A stretch of 64,000 nucleotides of DNA from Phaeosaccion multiseriatum (taxonomy: Eukaryota > Ochrophyta, other classes): positions 868,001-932,000 of the forward strand of contig OZ218951.1 of NCBI GenBank assembly GCA_965112735.1, given 5' to 3'. Position numbers and translations under genes: made by a program. Shown here piece after piece: positions 46,904 to 58,429 of the stretch. Positions within the stretch are counted from its first letter, which is position 1. Every line of letters starts with the position of its first letter. The notes below the pieces were generated by a model, which worked only from the letters and a program-made list of their open reading frames with translations, was not told where the DNA came from and did not search any database.

Positions 46904-49900
46904 ATGACCTTGGATGACAGAGGTGATGCCCGCCGGCATCGTTCAGTCTCTGCGGGAGGGCTGGAGATGGGGACCGAGGCGCTCAGCAAGCTCCTTGCCA
47001 AGAGCTTCGGGAGTAACGCAGCAGCAGGCACAGGACGGCGCAGGAGGGCCTCGACCAGCCTATCTCCATCCCGGCCGCCAACGCAAACGACTGGTGGTAA
47101 AGCGGAGCGGGAGAGGAACCGCTCGCTGTCGCTGGAAACCCAGCGCTCCGGTCAGCCCGCTCGTTTTGTGCGTAAACGACGTACAAGCGGGAGCGGAAAG
47201 GTGGGCACAAACCTGAGAAGTGATGACGAAGGTGACCGGCAGGAGGGGAAGATGGAGGGGAAGAGTAGCGGCGAGGGAGAGAGCAGCACGTCTCCCTCTC
47301 CACAACGGAACTCGAAACACAACAAGAAGAAAAGCAAGCAGCAGCAACAGCAGCAGCAGGAGCAGCAGCAGGAGGAGGAGGAGGAGCACCGGGAAAGGCA
47401 CGAGCAGGAGGAGATGGAAAAGGACGACAAAGTGGCGCCGTCCTCTCGCCCTCCCCTCCGAGTGGTCCCCAAGCTGGCAAGCGCGATGAGCACCGCCCCC
47501 GCTCAAGCCACATCTGCTGCTACTGCTGCTGCTGCGGATTTGCCACCCCCCGATCCTGTTCCTGCACCTGCCCCGGTTGCCGCTACGAATGCGTCCGTTC
47601 TCGGTGACGCACCGAGTCCTGAGGATGGTGATGGAGAGAGGAGCCGTAGGAGCAGCAGCGCATCTTCTACCGTGTCAGCCACCAAAGGAGGAGGAGGTCG
47701 AACGGCATCCGCGCCGAGAAGTAGCCTGAGTTCACCCCCGCCCTTGCCAGTGCCAGCTCGGAGGCGCAGTTTCGGCAAAGACGGAGGAGGACCAGGGTCG
47801 GTTTCTGGCGTCTCCTCTGCCGGCTCCTCCCCCAGTTCAGCAGCAGCCGCTATTGCTGCTGCTGCTGGCGCTGTTGGTGGTGTTGGGGATGCTGCACTCG
47901 ACCTGGAGGCTTATAGTACAGATGGCGGCACCAGTGGTACCAACGTGGCCAGCGGCGGAGGCAGCTCGGGGGTGGCAGCAGCAGCAGCAGGATGTGCGTA
48001 CCGAGGCAGGTTCAGGGTTAAGGACGTTCCACATGACAAGTCCGCGGCAGGAGTAGGGGGGGACGTAGGGGAAGCCGGAGGAGGAGGAGGGACTGACGTG
48101 GTGTTTATGGAGGCTAAGGTTAGGCTGGGAGGAGGAGGAGGAGGAGGAGGAGGAGGAGGAGGAGGAGGAGGATCTGGGACTGGGCCTGCGGGGGGAGAGC
48201 CCTCCCGGCAGCAGCAGCAGCAACTAATGCCCCCCCCCCAGCAGCAGCAACCGCAGCAGCTTCAACGGAAGCCCTCTTGTGCACAAAAGAGGGGCCGATT
48301 CATGGTCCGGGCGATTCCCACGAGGGAGTCTGGAGCTGGCGGAGGAGGTGGTGGAGGAGGAGGAGCAGGAGGGAGAGACGACTCAGTACCAAGTCCGCTC
48401 ATGCGTGCAAACTCCTCGGTCTATGCTACCTCTCCTTCGCTCACGTGGAAGGGGGATGAGGGGAGCGACTCCGCAAGCGGTACCCCAGGGATGAGAGGTC
48501 GCTTCGCCTCCGTCAGTGGGGGGCCCACAGGCTCAATGCTAGGGGGGGGAGGAGCAGCAGTAGCAGCAGCAGCAGCAGCAGGAGGAGGAGGAGGAGGAGG
48601 AGGAGGAGGAGGAGGAGAGGATGACATGCCCCAGGGGAGCTATCGGCCTCGGGGGATGAGTGATAGTCGAGGAGGGAACGGCGGTGGCAACGACCTTTCC
48701 AAGGGGGTCGGGTTCTTCAGCGAGATTCCGGCCTCTGTCTCCTCCGGGTATCGCTCCAACAGCGACGTCTCCTCCACAACTCCACGCGGGGGAGGGGGAG
48801 GAGGAGGAGGGGGAGGTGGAGGAGGAATCTCACGGCAGAGCTCAGTAAACTTCATGGCAACTGATGAAGCCAACTCGTCTTCATGGGATGACGCGTGTGC
48901 TGCTCAACAGCAACTACAGCAGTCCGGCGGAGGAGGGGCGGGGGCGGGGTCAATAGGAGGGAATGAATCAGCACTGCTCGAGACCATTGTGGTGCAGAAT
49001 GCGTCCATTCTCCAGCGTATTGCGGCTCTGGAGAAGTCCGCCTCCAGTAATGACAGTGGCGACGGTGGTGGTTTGGTCGGAGTTGGGGGGGGAGAAGGAG
49101 GAGGAGGGTCAGGGGCAGCAATGGTTCCGCCGAGTGGAGCAGGAGGCGGGGGAGGCGGAGGAGGGGGGGGCGGGGGAGGAGCAGCAGCGAAAAGATCGGC
49201 GGCTGGGACAGGGGCTGGGACTGCTTCTGGGAAGCGGGTAGGGGACAGCAGCAAGTCGGGAGGTGTGACCAATGGCAGCAGTGGGCGGAGCAAGAGCAGC
49301 CAAGCCGGTCTTGCCAAGATGGGCACACTTATGGAGTCCTTGAAGGTGGAGGCTGAGGAGGCACGGTATAGGGCACGTGATGATGAAATGCAGCTGCGTC
49401 GCCTCACGGAGAAGGTCAAGTCGCTGGAGGACAAGCTTGACGAGGAGAGGAGGGGTAAGGTTGCGCTCAAGGCCGCGCTGGAGGAGGAGAAGAAGAAGGC
49501 ACAGCTGTTGCAGCAGCAGCTCACGCAAATGTCGCAGCAGTTGGTGGTGCAGCAGCAGTTGGTGGTACAGCAGCAGATGGGTGTGCAGCAGCAGTCCGTA
49601 GGACAGCAGCAGCCGCCGCAGCAACAGCAGCAGCAGAGGCGGCAGCCACATAAGACGCACAGCTTCTCGGGGCCGGACGCGAGCACGAGGACAACAGGGG
49701 ATGGAGGAGGCGCCTTCGCGGGGGAGATCTCCGCCATTGGCCTTGCCTTGGGCAGCAGTGCTTTCAGCGGGCCGAGCAGCGGGGGTGGGGCAGGAGTTGC
49801 TACTACAGCAGCAGCAGCAGGAGGAGGAGCAGGAGGAGGAGGAGGAGGAGGAGGAGGAACGACGAGGCCGAGAGCTGGGGGCTTGACGCGTGCTCGCCCC

Positions 49901-50088
49901 TCCTCCGCGGGCTCACTTCACTCTCCAACACGCGGTGATCTTATGGGAGGGAGTGGGGGGAGCAGCAGCAGCGGTGGTCCTGCCCCCCCCCCGCCCTTAC
50001 AAGAGCAGTGGCTCAGGCAGAAGGGAGAGCTGCAGAAACAGGCAGACGAGTTGGAGAGTGCACGCGCTACCATCCAGCAATTGTTAGG

Positions 50089-50123
<35 letters not shown>

Positions 50124-50143
50124 GGCAGCAGAAGTCCCAACAA

Positions 50144-50193
<50 letters not shown>

Positions 50194-50230
50194 GCAGCAG
50201 CATCAGCAACTCCAACACCAACAACTGAAA

Positions 50231-50268
<38 letters not shown>

Positions 50269-50782
50269 CCAGCAGCCCCAGCAGCAGTCAGGGACAGTGA
50301 CGTCATCCTCTCTATCATCCTCTCTATCCTCCTCCTCCTCCTCCGCCACCGCCCTCAGCAGCGGCGCCTCTTTCCCGACCAACTTCTCTCTGCTCCCAAC
50401 CACACCATCTCCCTCAGACGCGGCCAATAGTAAGGCCAAGGGTACCGCCAATCAGCCCCCACCCGGAGTCCTGACACCCCTTCCCGTAGGCCCTACTGTG
50501 GACCCCTTTGGAGGAGGGGCGAGTGGGGTGGTGTTGGTGCCCTCCACGTTAAGTCCAGGCTCTCTCCTCAGCAGCACCAGCGGCACGAATACACAGAGCG
50601 GCAGCAGCAGTAGTAGCAACATCACTTCAGCTCAGCAGCAGCAGCCGCAGCAGTTGGTGATACAGCAGCAGCAGGGACACGGACGCAGTCATCATCACAG
50701 TAGGGCCTCATCCGCAGGTCACGCCACGCAGCGAAGCACCAGCAGCTCCCCAGCTCCTCATTCTCGCTCCGTCCTGCCCAGT

Positions 50783-50820
<38 letters not shown>

Positions 50821-51049
50821 CCTCCTGCAACACCAGCAGCAAAAGCAGCAGCAGCAAAAGCAGCAGCAGCAGAAGCAGCAAGCTCCGTCGCTGGATCTCT
50901 TAAAGCAGAGCACAGGGCGGGTGTCCATGACGAATGGAACAGGAGGGGGAGGGGGAGGGGGAGGAGGTCACTCATCTGTCTCGTCTCACTCCTCTGCTTT
51001 AGCGGGCCCTCTGTCGCCATCGGCAGCGAGCAGCCAGGCCTTTCTCTGA
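46904..51049 (+). CDS. Low-complexity coiled-coil protein with RGRF motifs, 1,381 aa
   Basis: One intronless open frame. I do not recognise the family. Visible features: a basic Ser/Arg-rich N-terminus; three RGRF motifs in similar settings (CAYRGRFRVKDVP at about 48000, QKRGRFMVRAIP at about 48290, GMRGRFASVSGG at about 48495); several poly-Gly runs; a short helix SALLETIVVQNASILQRIAA; and a clear coiled coil at about 49310-49530 (LMESLKVEAEEARYRARDDE, then LRRLTEKVKSLEDKLDEERR). After that come long Gln runs (50090-50290 and 50785-50880), a Ser-rich region and a Gly/Ser C-terminus. The layout suggests a cytoplasmic scaffold or a condensate-forming regulator, which is inference only. The absence of introns is striking next to the intron-rich neighbours. 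Confidence 0.7.
50090..50288 (+). repeat. (CAG)n coding tract, poly-Gln
   Basis: CAG/CAA-dominated run encoding about 60 Gln with a few Arg, Lys, His and Leu. On the minus strand it opens as poly-Ala/Cys shadow frames. Confidence 0.95.
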
Positions 51050-51389
51050 CAAGCGAAATGAAAGGTCAATCATTTTCCTTTACAAGTCGTCAGTCCGTTC
51101 AGTGCAGTGGGAGGTTTGTGGGCCCCCCTTCTTTTTACCCTTTTTATTGCTAACAATTTGTAGGTTGTAGTTTGAATGTAGGCACTTTTTCTCCCTTGGG
51201 AGAGGCATGATACATGGAAAACCCTTCACACGTGCAGTGAAGCAAGAATAAGAACACGCAAGACTTCTTCCCCCCTTCCTTCATTCCTTCCTTACTGACT
51301 TCCTGCCCTGCCTTTCTTCATTCTGGCTGCCTGCCTGCCTGCCTGCCCTCCTTCGTGTCACACGGGGTGGTCCCTCCTGCTATTGTAAG
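51050..51389. other. Convergent 3' flank between coiled-coil and receptor genes
   Basis: 340 bp with T-rich stretches (TTTTTACCCTTTTTATTGC at about 51133) and a CCTG microsatellite at about 51328. No gene is supported. Confidence 0.6.
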
Positions 51390-52906
51390 CTACACCAATC
51401 CATCGCCCTCCGACGGCGCCCACGAGGACGAAGAAGACGACGAAGAGAAGGAAGAAGAGCCGACCAGGCCAGACGACATTGATCCAGAAGTTGGTGATAC
51501 AGCAGAAGCACCACCACCACCAGCGGCAGCAGCAGCAGCAGGGCCGCTGTTGTCAGCCACTACGAAGCCAACAGAGGGGGCTCCGAGTTCCACAGCGGAC
51601 GCCTGGGCGTGTTGGTTCTTCGCGCGAGGAGTCCGAGAAGGGCTTGGCGACGACGATGCTCTTGTAGGCCCAGCGGGCGGAAGGCATTGCTTGTCATGAC
51701 TGCGCCTCTGCCACCTCTTCCCGATTGCTCCTCCCACTGCTGCTGCTGCTGCTGCTGCTGTATCACCAACTGCTACTGGCAGGCCAGTGGGGGTGGCGAT
51801 GCTGCTGACGCTGAGAGCCTGCTCGATGAGTGCTTCAGAAAAGTCTGAGCTGAGGAGGAAGGGGTGCAAAAGGTTGTCCGTCGCTACTCCGGCAATCTCC
51901 TCATAAGCCCTCTGCAGTACATCAGCCCGAGCGGTGGCGGAGGGAAGCTGTGGGTGGGGGAGGGAGGGAGGGAGGGAGAGAGAGAGAGAGGGAGGGAGGG
52001 AGGAAGTGCGTGAGGAAGGGGGCTATTGGACGTGTGGACAAGTGAGCGAGTGCGTGAGTTAGTGCATGTGTGGGTGCGTGAGTGTGTGTGCGTCTCTCTC
52101 GCTCGTCTCTCTTGCCTGTAGGAAAGTGTCGAGGTGCGTGTAGCGGAGCACCTCGCTGCGCATCTTGGAGTTGATGTTGACCTGAGCAGTGCACAACACA
52201 AACCGCAAGCAAGATGTGGTCAATAAGGCAACAGCGGCGTGGGGAGAGATGGCACTTGAGGACGGACACAACCATATGCCTATGCTCCAAACTCGAACTC
52301 CAAAGCTCACCTCCAGTATACTGTCCTCCTTGATGAACATCCGGATGATGTCCTGCAGATCGCCATATTCGAGCAGGAGAGGCGACAACCGCTTCGCCTC
52401 ACTGCCTTCGCCCGTTCTTCCTCCTCCTCCTGCTGCTGCGGCGGCGATGGTGGCGTGTGCCTCCGTTTCCCTGAGGCTCCGCTCTCCTGTTTGAGAGGCC
52501 CTCCGTGTGTGCAGCAGCTGCCCCAACAGGCTCTGTGTCTGTTGCTTCTCTTGCTGTACCACCAACTGCTCTGGTACCAACTGCTGTGGCTTGATCCGGA
52601 CTCCCAGCAGCCGGCTCTTCATCCAACTCTCCTTCCGCATGCGCTTCCTCCCCCTTGCGGCCGAGACAGACCGTTCCGATTGGGACTCTGTCGGGTGAAC
52701 GCTACTCGCCCCTGCCTGACCTCCTCGCCCTCCTTCTGCTGGACCTCCTTCTCCTCCTCCTCGCTCTCCTTTATCTCCTTCGTCTCCTTCGTCTCCTTGC
52801 TCCCCTCTTTCTCCTCCTCCTATTTCTCCCCCTCCTGCTGAACCTAACCCTCCTCCTCCTTCCTCTCCTAGCTCTCCTCCTCCTCCTCCTCCTCCTCCTC
52901 CTCCTC

Positions 52907-52937
<31 letters not shown>

Positions 52938-55617
52938 TCCTCCTCCTCCTCCTCCTCCTCCTCCTCCTCCTCCTCCTCCTCCTCCTCTTTCTCCTCCCCT
53001 TGCTGAGCCTCCTACTCCTCCTCCTTCGTCTCCTTGCTCCCCTCTTTCTCCTCCTCCTATTTCTCCCCCTCCTGCTGAACCTAACCCCCCTCCTCCTTCC
53101 TCTCCTTGCTCTCCTCCTCCTCCTTCTTCTCCCCCTCCTCCTCCTCCTCCTCCTCCTCCTCCTCCTCCTCCTCTTCCTTCTGCTCCTCCTCCTCCTCCTC
53201 CTCCTCCTCCTCCTCCTCCTCCTCCTCCCCCTCCTCCTCCTCCTCCTCCTCCTCCTCCTCCTCGTTGTCCTACCGCCTCCCCTACCGCCTCCGATCCTGT
53301 TGCGACCAGCAGCGGTTTCTGCTCGCCCTCTTCCTCCTCCTCCTTTCCCCCCTCCTCCTCCTGGCGCTGCTCCTGCATTAGCAACTGCTCCTGTTTCACC
53401 ACGCCCTCTTGATACTCATGCGCAGCAACAAGAAAGTCGATATTCTCTGCCCCGAGACACTTGACGGCATGGTGATGGAAGCGAGCCCGCACGAGGTTAG
53501 CGTTCTCTTGCAAGAACAGCATGTCCTCCATCGTCCCATAGAGGTATCGAGCATACATGAGACAGCCCTCCGTAAGCCTCTCTCTCGAGGTAAGCATCTC
53601 GAGCCCTTGCCACTCCGGCGGCGGCTCGGACAAGATGCCCACGCTGAGACGCGGGACGGTGCGACGCTTGACCGTCGCGCATGGCCGCTCTTGTGGACAC
53701 TTGCTGCCCTTTCTGTCCCCTTCGTACTGCTGCTGCGCCATCCCCATACCGCTGCTGACGGTAGCGATGCCTATGCTTGTGCCGCCTCCTCCGCCTCCCC
53801 CTCCTCCGCCTCCGCCTCCCCCTCCTCCGCCTCCCCCTCCTCCTCCTCCTCCTCCTCCTCCTCCTCCTCCTCCTCCTCCTCCTCCTCCTCCTCCTCCTCC
53901 TCCTCCTCCTCCTCCCTCTTCCATGGTGGCAGCTGGATCGAGACCCGCGCCCTCGTCACTCCGGCGGTGCGGGAGAGAAGGAGGAAGAAGACTGAGACAG
54001 TCACCAAGCTGTGGTCCGCGTGTCGAGCTCTCCCCCAGCAGACCTTCAATACCAGCAGCAGCCATTCTCTCCTGCTCACGTTGTTGCCGTCGATTGCTGA
54101 TCGAGGAAAGGGTTCTCAAGACCCGAGGGGGAGTGTGGCTATGGTTGTTGTGGTGACGGTGGCGGTGCTGGTGGTGGTGACCGCGACGATGCTTCTTGCG
54201 GACGTGAAGTCGGATCAGGGGCAGTACCGTTGAGCCGAGGATACCTGCTGTGGTGCAGGGTAACCACAGAAGAATGGCCGCGGGGGAGACGCTCTTGTCT
54301 CCGTAACGTGCCAGCGCCACAACAAACATGTAAGGAATGGCGGACAGGAGAGTGCCCCCCACGATGACCGCCATCTCCTCGTGGAAGTTCACCCTGTCCT
54401 TACGGAGACGGATGGCCGCGAGAGCCGCCATGAGTGTGGCCAGCACAAGGACCAGGACTGGAAGCCACACCTGTTCCATTGGGAGTGGGCGGGTTGGCGG
54501 GCGGGCGACACGATCCAGGGAGGAAGAGAGCAAGGGATGTTCCATGGGATGTATGTATGGTATGTAGTCTAGATGTTCTGCCTTCGGTTCCCATAGCTTT
54601 GCTTTGCCTACGCACACAAACACGCACACACCCAGCCCCTTCACACATACACACACATACACACACGCGCACACACGCGCGCGCGCACACATATACATGC
54701 ATGGATGCAGTCACATGCGGTCAGGCGCTCAAGGGTGCGTCCGTGTTCCTTCTCCTTGTTGGCAGCAGGCTCGTGTCAGACCACCACCCCAGCAGTCCCT
54801 TCTTGCCACTCTACCGCGACGCACCGTTGGCGGAGTGAAGACGAGGCAGGAGGAGGAACTGTTCCTCCTTCTGTCCACAAGTATCTGCAGGCCTGACGCG
54901 AGAGCTGCCAAGGCCAAGCACCCCTGAAAGAGTCGCGTGCGTGTTGACCGTCTCAGCAGCTGTGGGTAGCGTTCTCGCCACTGCTGGTCCCCTTTCACTA
55001 TCATGCTGAGGGTGCGTATGAAGTAGGAGGCCCAGCTTAAGACAAAGGCCCAATTGGCGCATGTGTTCACTGTTTGGAAGTAAATGTATGCGACAGTCAG
55101 CGGCAGGGAAGAACGGCAGAGAGGGGGGGGGGTGGGCAGGAAGACAACACGCAGGTCAACTGATGGCGGATTCATATACCCTTTGGAGCGAGGAAGGAGA
55201 TGGGAAGGGAATTGTGCAGCGGCAAACGGGGACAGATGGAGCCAGACAGAAACATCATTCCCCGCTCCCCCTCACAGGCATCCTTGCTACTCGGTCACTC
55301 CTTACCTTCGCAGCTCCATACCCAGCCCAGCTGTCGACAAGCCTCCTGCAGAAAGCAGATTACGCCTCCACAAACTGTCGAGAGTACTGCACTGGTGATT
55401 AAAATAATACGTTTATAATACGAAACGAGGAAGGATCAGCCACGAGCAAGGAAGAAGCATTGGGCCTCCTGCGCACCCACCTCGTCAGTGCAAGAAAAGG
55501 GCCTCGAGCCCTAATGAAGGAGTGAGACCGCGCTCTCCAATACAGTAACATCACAATGCCGCTCCCGAGCGTGTAGCATACGGAGAGCGATAAGAGCGCC
55601 ACTCCCAGCGTTCTCAT
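51390..55617 (-). CDS. 7TM receptor fused to an RGS domain, 6 exons
   Basis: Minus-strand exons 55617-55477, 55345-55306, 55069-54825, 54470-52311, 52181-52116, 51947-51390 join in phase to 1,069 residues. About seven hydrophobic helices are visible (LSLSVCYTLGSGIVMLLYW, WAFVLSWASYFIRTLSMIV, LFQGCLALAALASGLQIL, LPVLVLVLATLMAALAAI, VGGTLLSAIPYMFVVAL, AILLWLPCTTAGILGSTVLP). A His-rich loop and a long Gly run follow, then an RGS start (LGAENIDFLVAAHEYQEG) and RGS end (IIRMFIKEDSILEVNINSKM, RADVLQRAYEEI, LLSSDFSEALIEQAL) separated by a Gly/Glu insertion of about 270 residues. The family role is accelerating G-alpha GTPase, as in plant RGS1-type 7TM-RGS proteins. The intron before the last exon uses a GC donor (CAG|GCAAGA). 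The 40-bp second exon is the weakest call. Confidence 0.75.
52700..53380 (-). repeat. Gly/Glu-coding insertion inside the RGS domain with a duplicated block
   Basis: On the sense (minus) strand it is GGA/GAG-rich. A block of about 90 bp encoding GLGSAGGGEIGGGERGEQGD appears twice (about 52785-52875 and 53020-53112), flanked by pure GGA runs. Confidence 0.85.
53800..53920 (-). repeat. (GGA)n poly-Gly tract in receptor gene
   Basis: About 30 GGA codons (sense strand) between the 7TM part and the RGS part. Confidence 0.95.
54610..54703. repeat. (CA)n/(CG)n alternating purine-pyrimidine tract, receptor intron 3
   Basis: CA repeats interrupted by a CGCGCGCGCG block; Z-DNA-prone sequence. Confidence 0.85.
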
Positions 55618-56548
55618 CTTGCCGCCTCAGCGAATCCTTCTCAAGTGGGGAAGCACTGAGGCAGACATTGATCAGGGTTGCCTCCTACGACCCCCCCTCC
55701 CCTTCTCCTCACCCCTGTACATCTACAGCACAAAGTAAGAGTCTCCGGCGGAGGCCGCGGGTAAAAAAGGGGTAGACGAATGAAGAGCAACCCTCGGGGT
55801 CGGAAATTCTTTTAGTCGTTGTTTTCTGAAACGCCTTTTATCGTGGAACTGACCCGTGACGGTATCCCTCCTACTCCCGACCCTGACAAGGTTCTGGGTT
55901 CCAGGTTCTGGCCGGCGCCAGCCGGCCAGGTTCCAGGTTCTGGCCTGGGTCGCCTCAGAACCTTGTCAGGGGTCGACTTCCTGTTTCTTTTCTTTTTTTA
56001 TAAAAAATTTAATTAAAATTATGCGCTCCTTTCCCTTCGCTCGGCTCGTTCAAGAAACACGCGGCACAGCGGTCCACACACACGCCCACACCACTTCCCG
56101 TCCCCTCCCCTCCTCCTTCCAAACCATACATCACATAAGTATCGCCCTCCTACGCCTCTCCCCTCGTCTCTTCTCTCTCTCCCAACACCCATGTACAGAC
56201 ACCCCTCTCCCTCGCTGCTCTCCACTCCTCCGGCCCGCTGCCGCCCCTTCGGCTTCGGCCGGCACGGGTTCTCATTCACAGCCCTCAAAAGCCACCTCCT
56301 GTCGCTCGCCGCTCGCCGCTCGCCGAGAAAAATCAGCTGACGCTCCACAACTCCACTCCAGCATACTCTCTCACTCCACCTCTGCCCCGCAGCAGACGGC
56401 CAAGCGCCGCTTTACCGCACACGGGTGAAGAGAGAGAGTGGAAGACCACCCACGTCCCCTACAGCAACCGAGGCAGCAAGGGATGTACGGCCACTTCCTG
56501 CATCAAATCGACCGCCAATAGACGGACAGACAGAGCTCGCTTTCTCTC
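55618..56548. other. Intergenic region between COX6B and receptor genes, with hairpin element
   Basis: Both flanking genes are on the minus strand, so this is the receptor's 5' region and COX6B's 3' region. It holds the hairpin element described separately and an A/T-rich patch (55993-56020). The long + strand open frame here is compositionally intergenic and lacks a domain. Confidence 0.6.
55881..55971. repeat. Foldback element: 16-bp inverted repeats around a nested palindrome
   Basis: CCCTGACAAGGTTCTG (55881-55896) has its perfect reverse complement at 55956-55971. Inside are two copies of GGTTCCAGGTTCTGG-like sequence on either side of TGGCCGGC-GCCA-GCCGGCCA, itself a perfect 8-bp stem with a 4-base loop. 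Confidence 0.85.
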
Positions 56549-58037
56549 TCATCGTACTCCAGCGAAAGTCCCTTCCTCTCTCTCCTCACCCCACTTCTCC
56601 ATCTGTGAGAGGGGCAATGAGAAGAACGTGCAGCAGAAGGGAGCAGTCAAATCAAGGAGAGATGAGACGATACAAGTAGGCAGGGTTTCGATGGAAGCGG
56701 ATGGAACAATGATCCAAGGGAGGGAGGAAGCGGGGTGTCTCCAGCGCCATGGTGTCACACCACACTTCTACAGGTCACATTTTTCGCTGTGTTGTGCCCT
56801 CTCTAGGCAGAGGGACGGGCAGGTAAGCACAAAATAACCCGAACAAAAGGACACATTTGGGCACTGCCACCCCCACCATTCAATCCCTACCGTACCCCAC
56901 CGAGGCGGAATGGCAGCAAACAATTGGCCCTGTTCAACTACCATACCATCGTACCTGTCATCACGCCCTGGCAAGGAGCGGTATGAATGATTCGGACAGA
57001 ACTAATGCCAACAACCCGCCCCTCCCCCCCCTCCTCGCTCTCAATCTACCTATCTCTCTATACCTCTATATTTCTCTCACTCACACACACACTCTCTGCC
57101 AGAGCTCCCCAGTCAGGCTTGATTTCGATTACGGGGCTTGTGGATGGAGCCAGCCACCACTTTCTCTCTTCCTGTGAACGGTTGGTTCTTCTGTATGCAT
57201 AGCCCTAGCGACAACAAAGAGACCAAGGACACCCATTCATCCTTTCATTACTTTGCTCTTTTTCTCTGTCCCACACTCTCTACGGGCAGAAGGACAGGAG
57301 GTTTGGCCAAACAGACACCCACTTGGGGAACTCGAAACCAACTGGAAACCCCCGACAGGAAGCCTCCGCAAACCTCGGGTACTCACCCAATCATCGGGAC
57401 AGATGGAGTTGGCGAGCTGCTTCATGTCAGCGCAGGCGTCCTCGTCGCCGTCGTTCTTCTTCACGCACAGAACATACTCATTGTATCGGTTCCTACGCAA
57501 GAGAGGACAAGAACGAGAGAGAGAGTGAGAGTGAGAGAGAGAGGGTGATCGAGAGAAGAGGACGAGAATGGGGGGGGGGGGAGGAGGGGCGGCCGGAAAC
57601 ACACTAAAGAGCAGGACAAGGGCAGCGAAGTGAATTCCTTTCTCGTAGTACAGATGCCATACTCAGGAACACAAGAAGGGCGAGGGGGGGAAGCATGAAA
57701 TGCCCCACGTAAAACAGTCGCATCAAATAAGGCGAGAGGCAAACGGACCCGTGCCTCTGGCGAGACACACAGGTAACGGAGGAACTAAGCGAAGTGGGGG
57801 GCAGCAGCCAAGCTTCCAAGGAAGGGAACAGCAAAAGAGCCGTTTGCGTGCAATAAGCAGGTCCTTTCCTCCAACCGAAACAGGATTGCCGTCTGCACCC
57901 CTCCCCCTCTTCCCTCTCTCGTCCCTCTCTTTCTCTCACCAGCAATGGTTGGCCTGGTTGTGTTGGGGGAAGCGGCTGTCCATAGGGGTGGTCTTCAGGA
58001 TGAAGCCCTCAGGCAGCTTCTTTCCTTCTTCGCTCAT
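56549..58037 (-). CDS. COX6B: Cytochrome c oxidase subunit 6B
   Basis: Minus-strand exons 58037-57940, 57492-57387, 56602-56549 give 85 residues, the usual length. The protein reads from MSEEGKKLPEGF through FPQHNQANHCWNRYNEYVLC, KNDGDEDACADMKQLANSIC, PDDWMEKWGEEREEGTFAG to the stop. The CX9C (HCW...VLC) and CX10C (DAC...SIC) motifs are intact. These motifs form the disulfide-locked helical hairpin of this intermembrane-space subunit of complex IV, imported by the Mia40 route. Exon phases 2 and 0 close cleanly. Introns are 447 and 784 bp, long relative to an 85-codon gene. Confidence 0.93.
57509..57545 (+). repeat. GA-rich microsatellite in COX6B intron 1
   Basis: GAGAGA and GAGTGAGA units on the + strand, thus a CT tract on the sense strand just upstream of the exon 2 acceptor. 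Confidence 0.85.
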
Positions 58038-58429
58038 CGTGTTCGCCGCTGCTGTATAAGAGAGAAGGAAGCGAGCAGGAGCAGAGTGACGCAACCCGGG
58101 GGTGGGCTTCTGCCCGTATGCCTGTACTTCATTGACATACTCCATTTTTTTTTCTTCCTGATTTTTTGTTTTCCTTCCCCTCTTCCCGCCCTGCCCTGAT
58201 TACTGATTATGGCGCCAGCCGGCCTGATTACTGATTATGGCCGGCGCACACCGTAATCTTGTCCAGGGGAGGTGAGTGGTAACTATAGAAAGAAAGGGAA
58301 AAAGGAGAAGGAAAGGATGAAGTGCGGTGAAAAGGGGGTGATGGATAAACTAGACCAGGGTGGATGGTGTGGTGGGGCGGCGAGGCGGGGATGTGTGACG
58401 GGGGTGACGCTGGGGGGATCTGTGGGTGC
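58038..58429. other. Intergenic region upstream of COX6B with a second foldback-like element
   Basis: At 58194-58248, CCTGATTACTGATTATGG occurs twice, flanking GCGCCAGCCGG and followed by CCGGCGCAC. The GGCGCCAGCCGGCC core is shared with the foldback element at 55909. No gene is supported. Confidence 0.6.

Noticed and set aside
55856-56428. + strand open frame of 190 codons
   Set aside because: Spans the foldback element and an A/T-rich patch, and has no domain or splice context.
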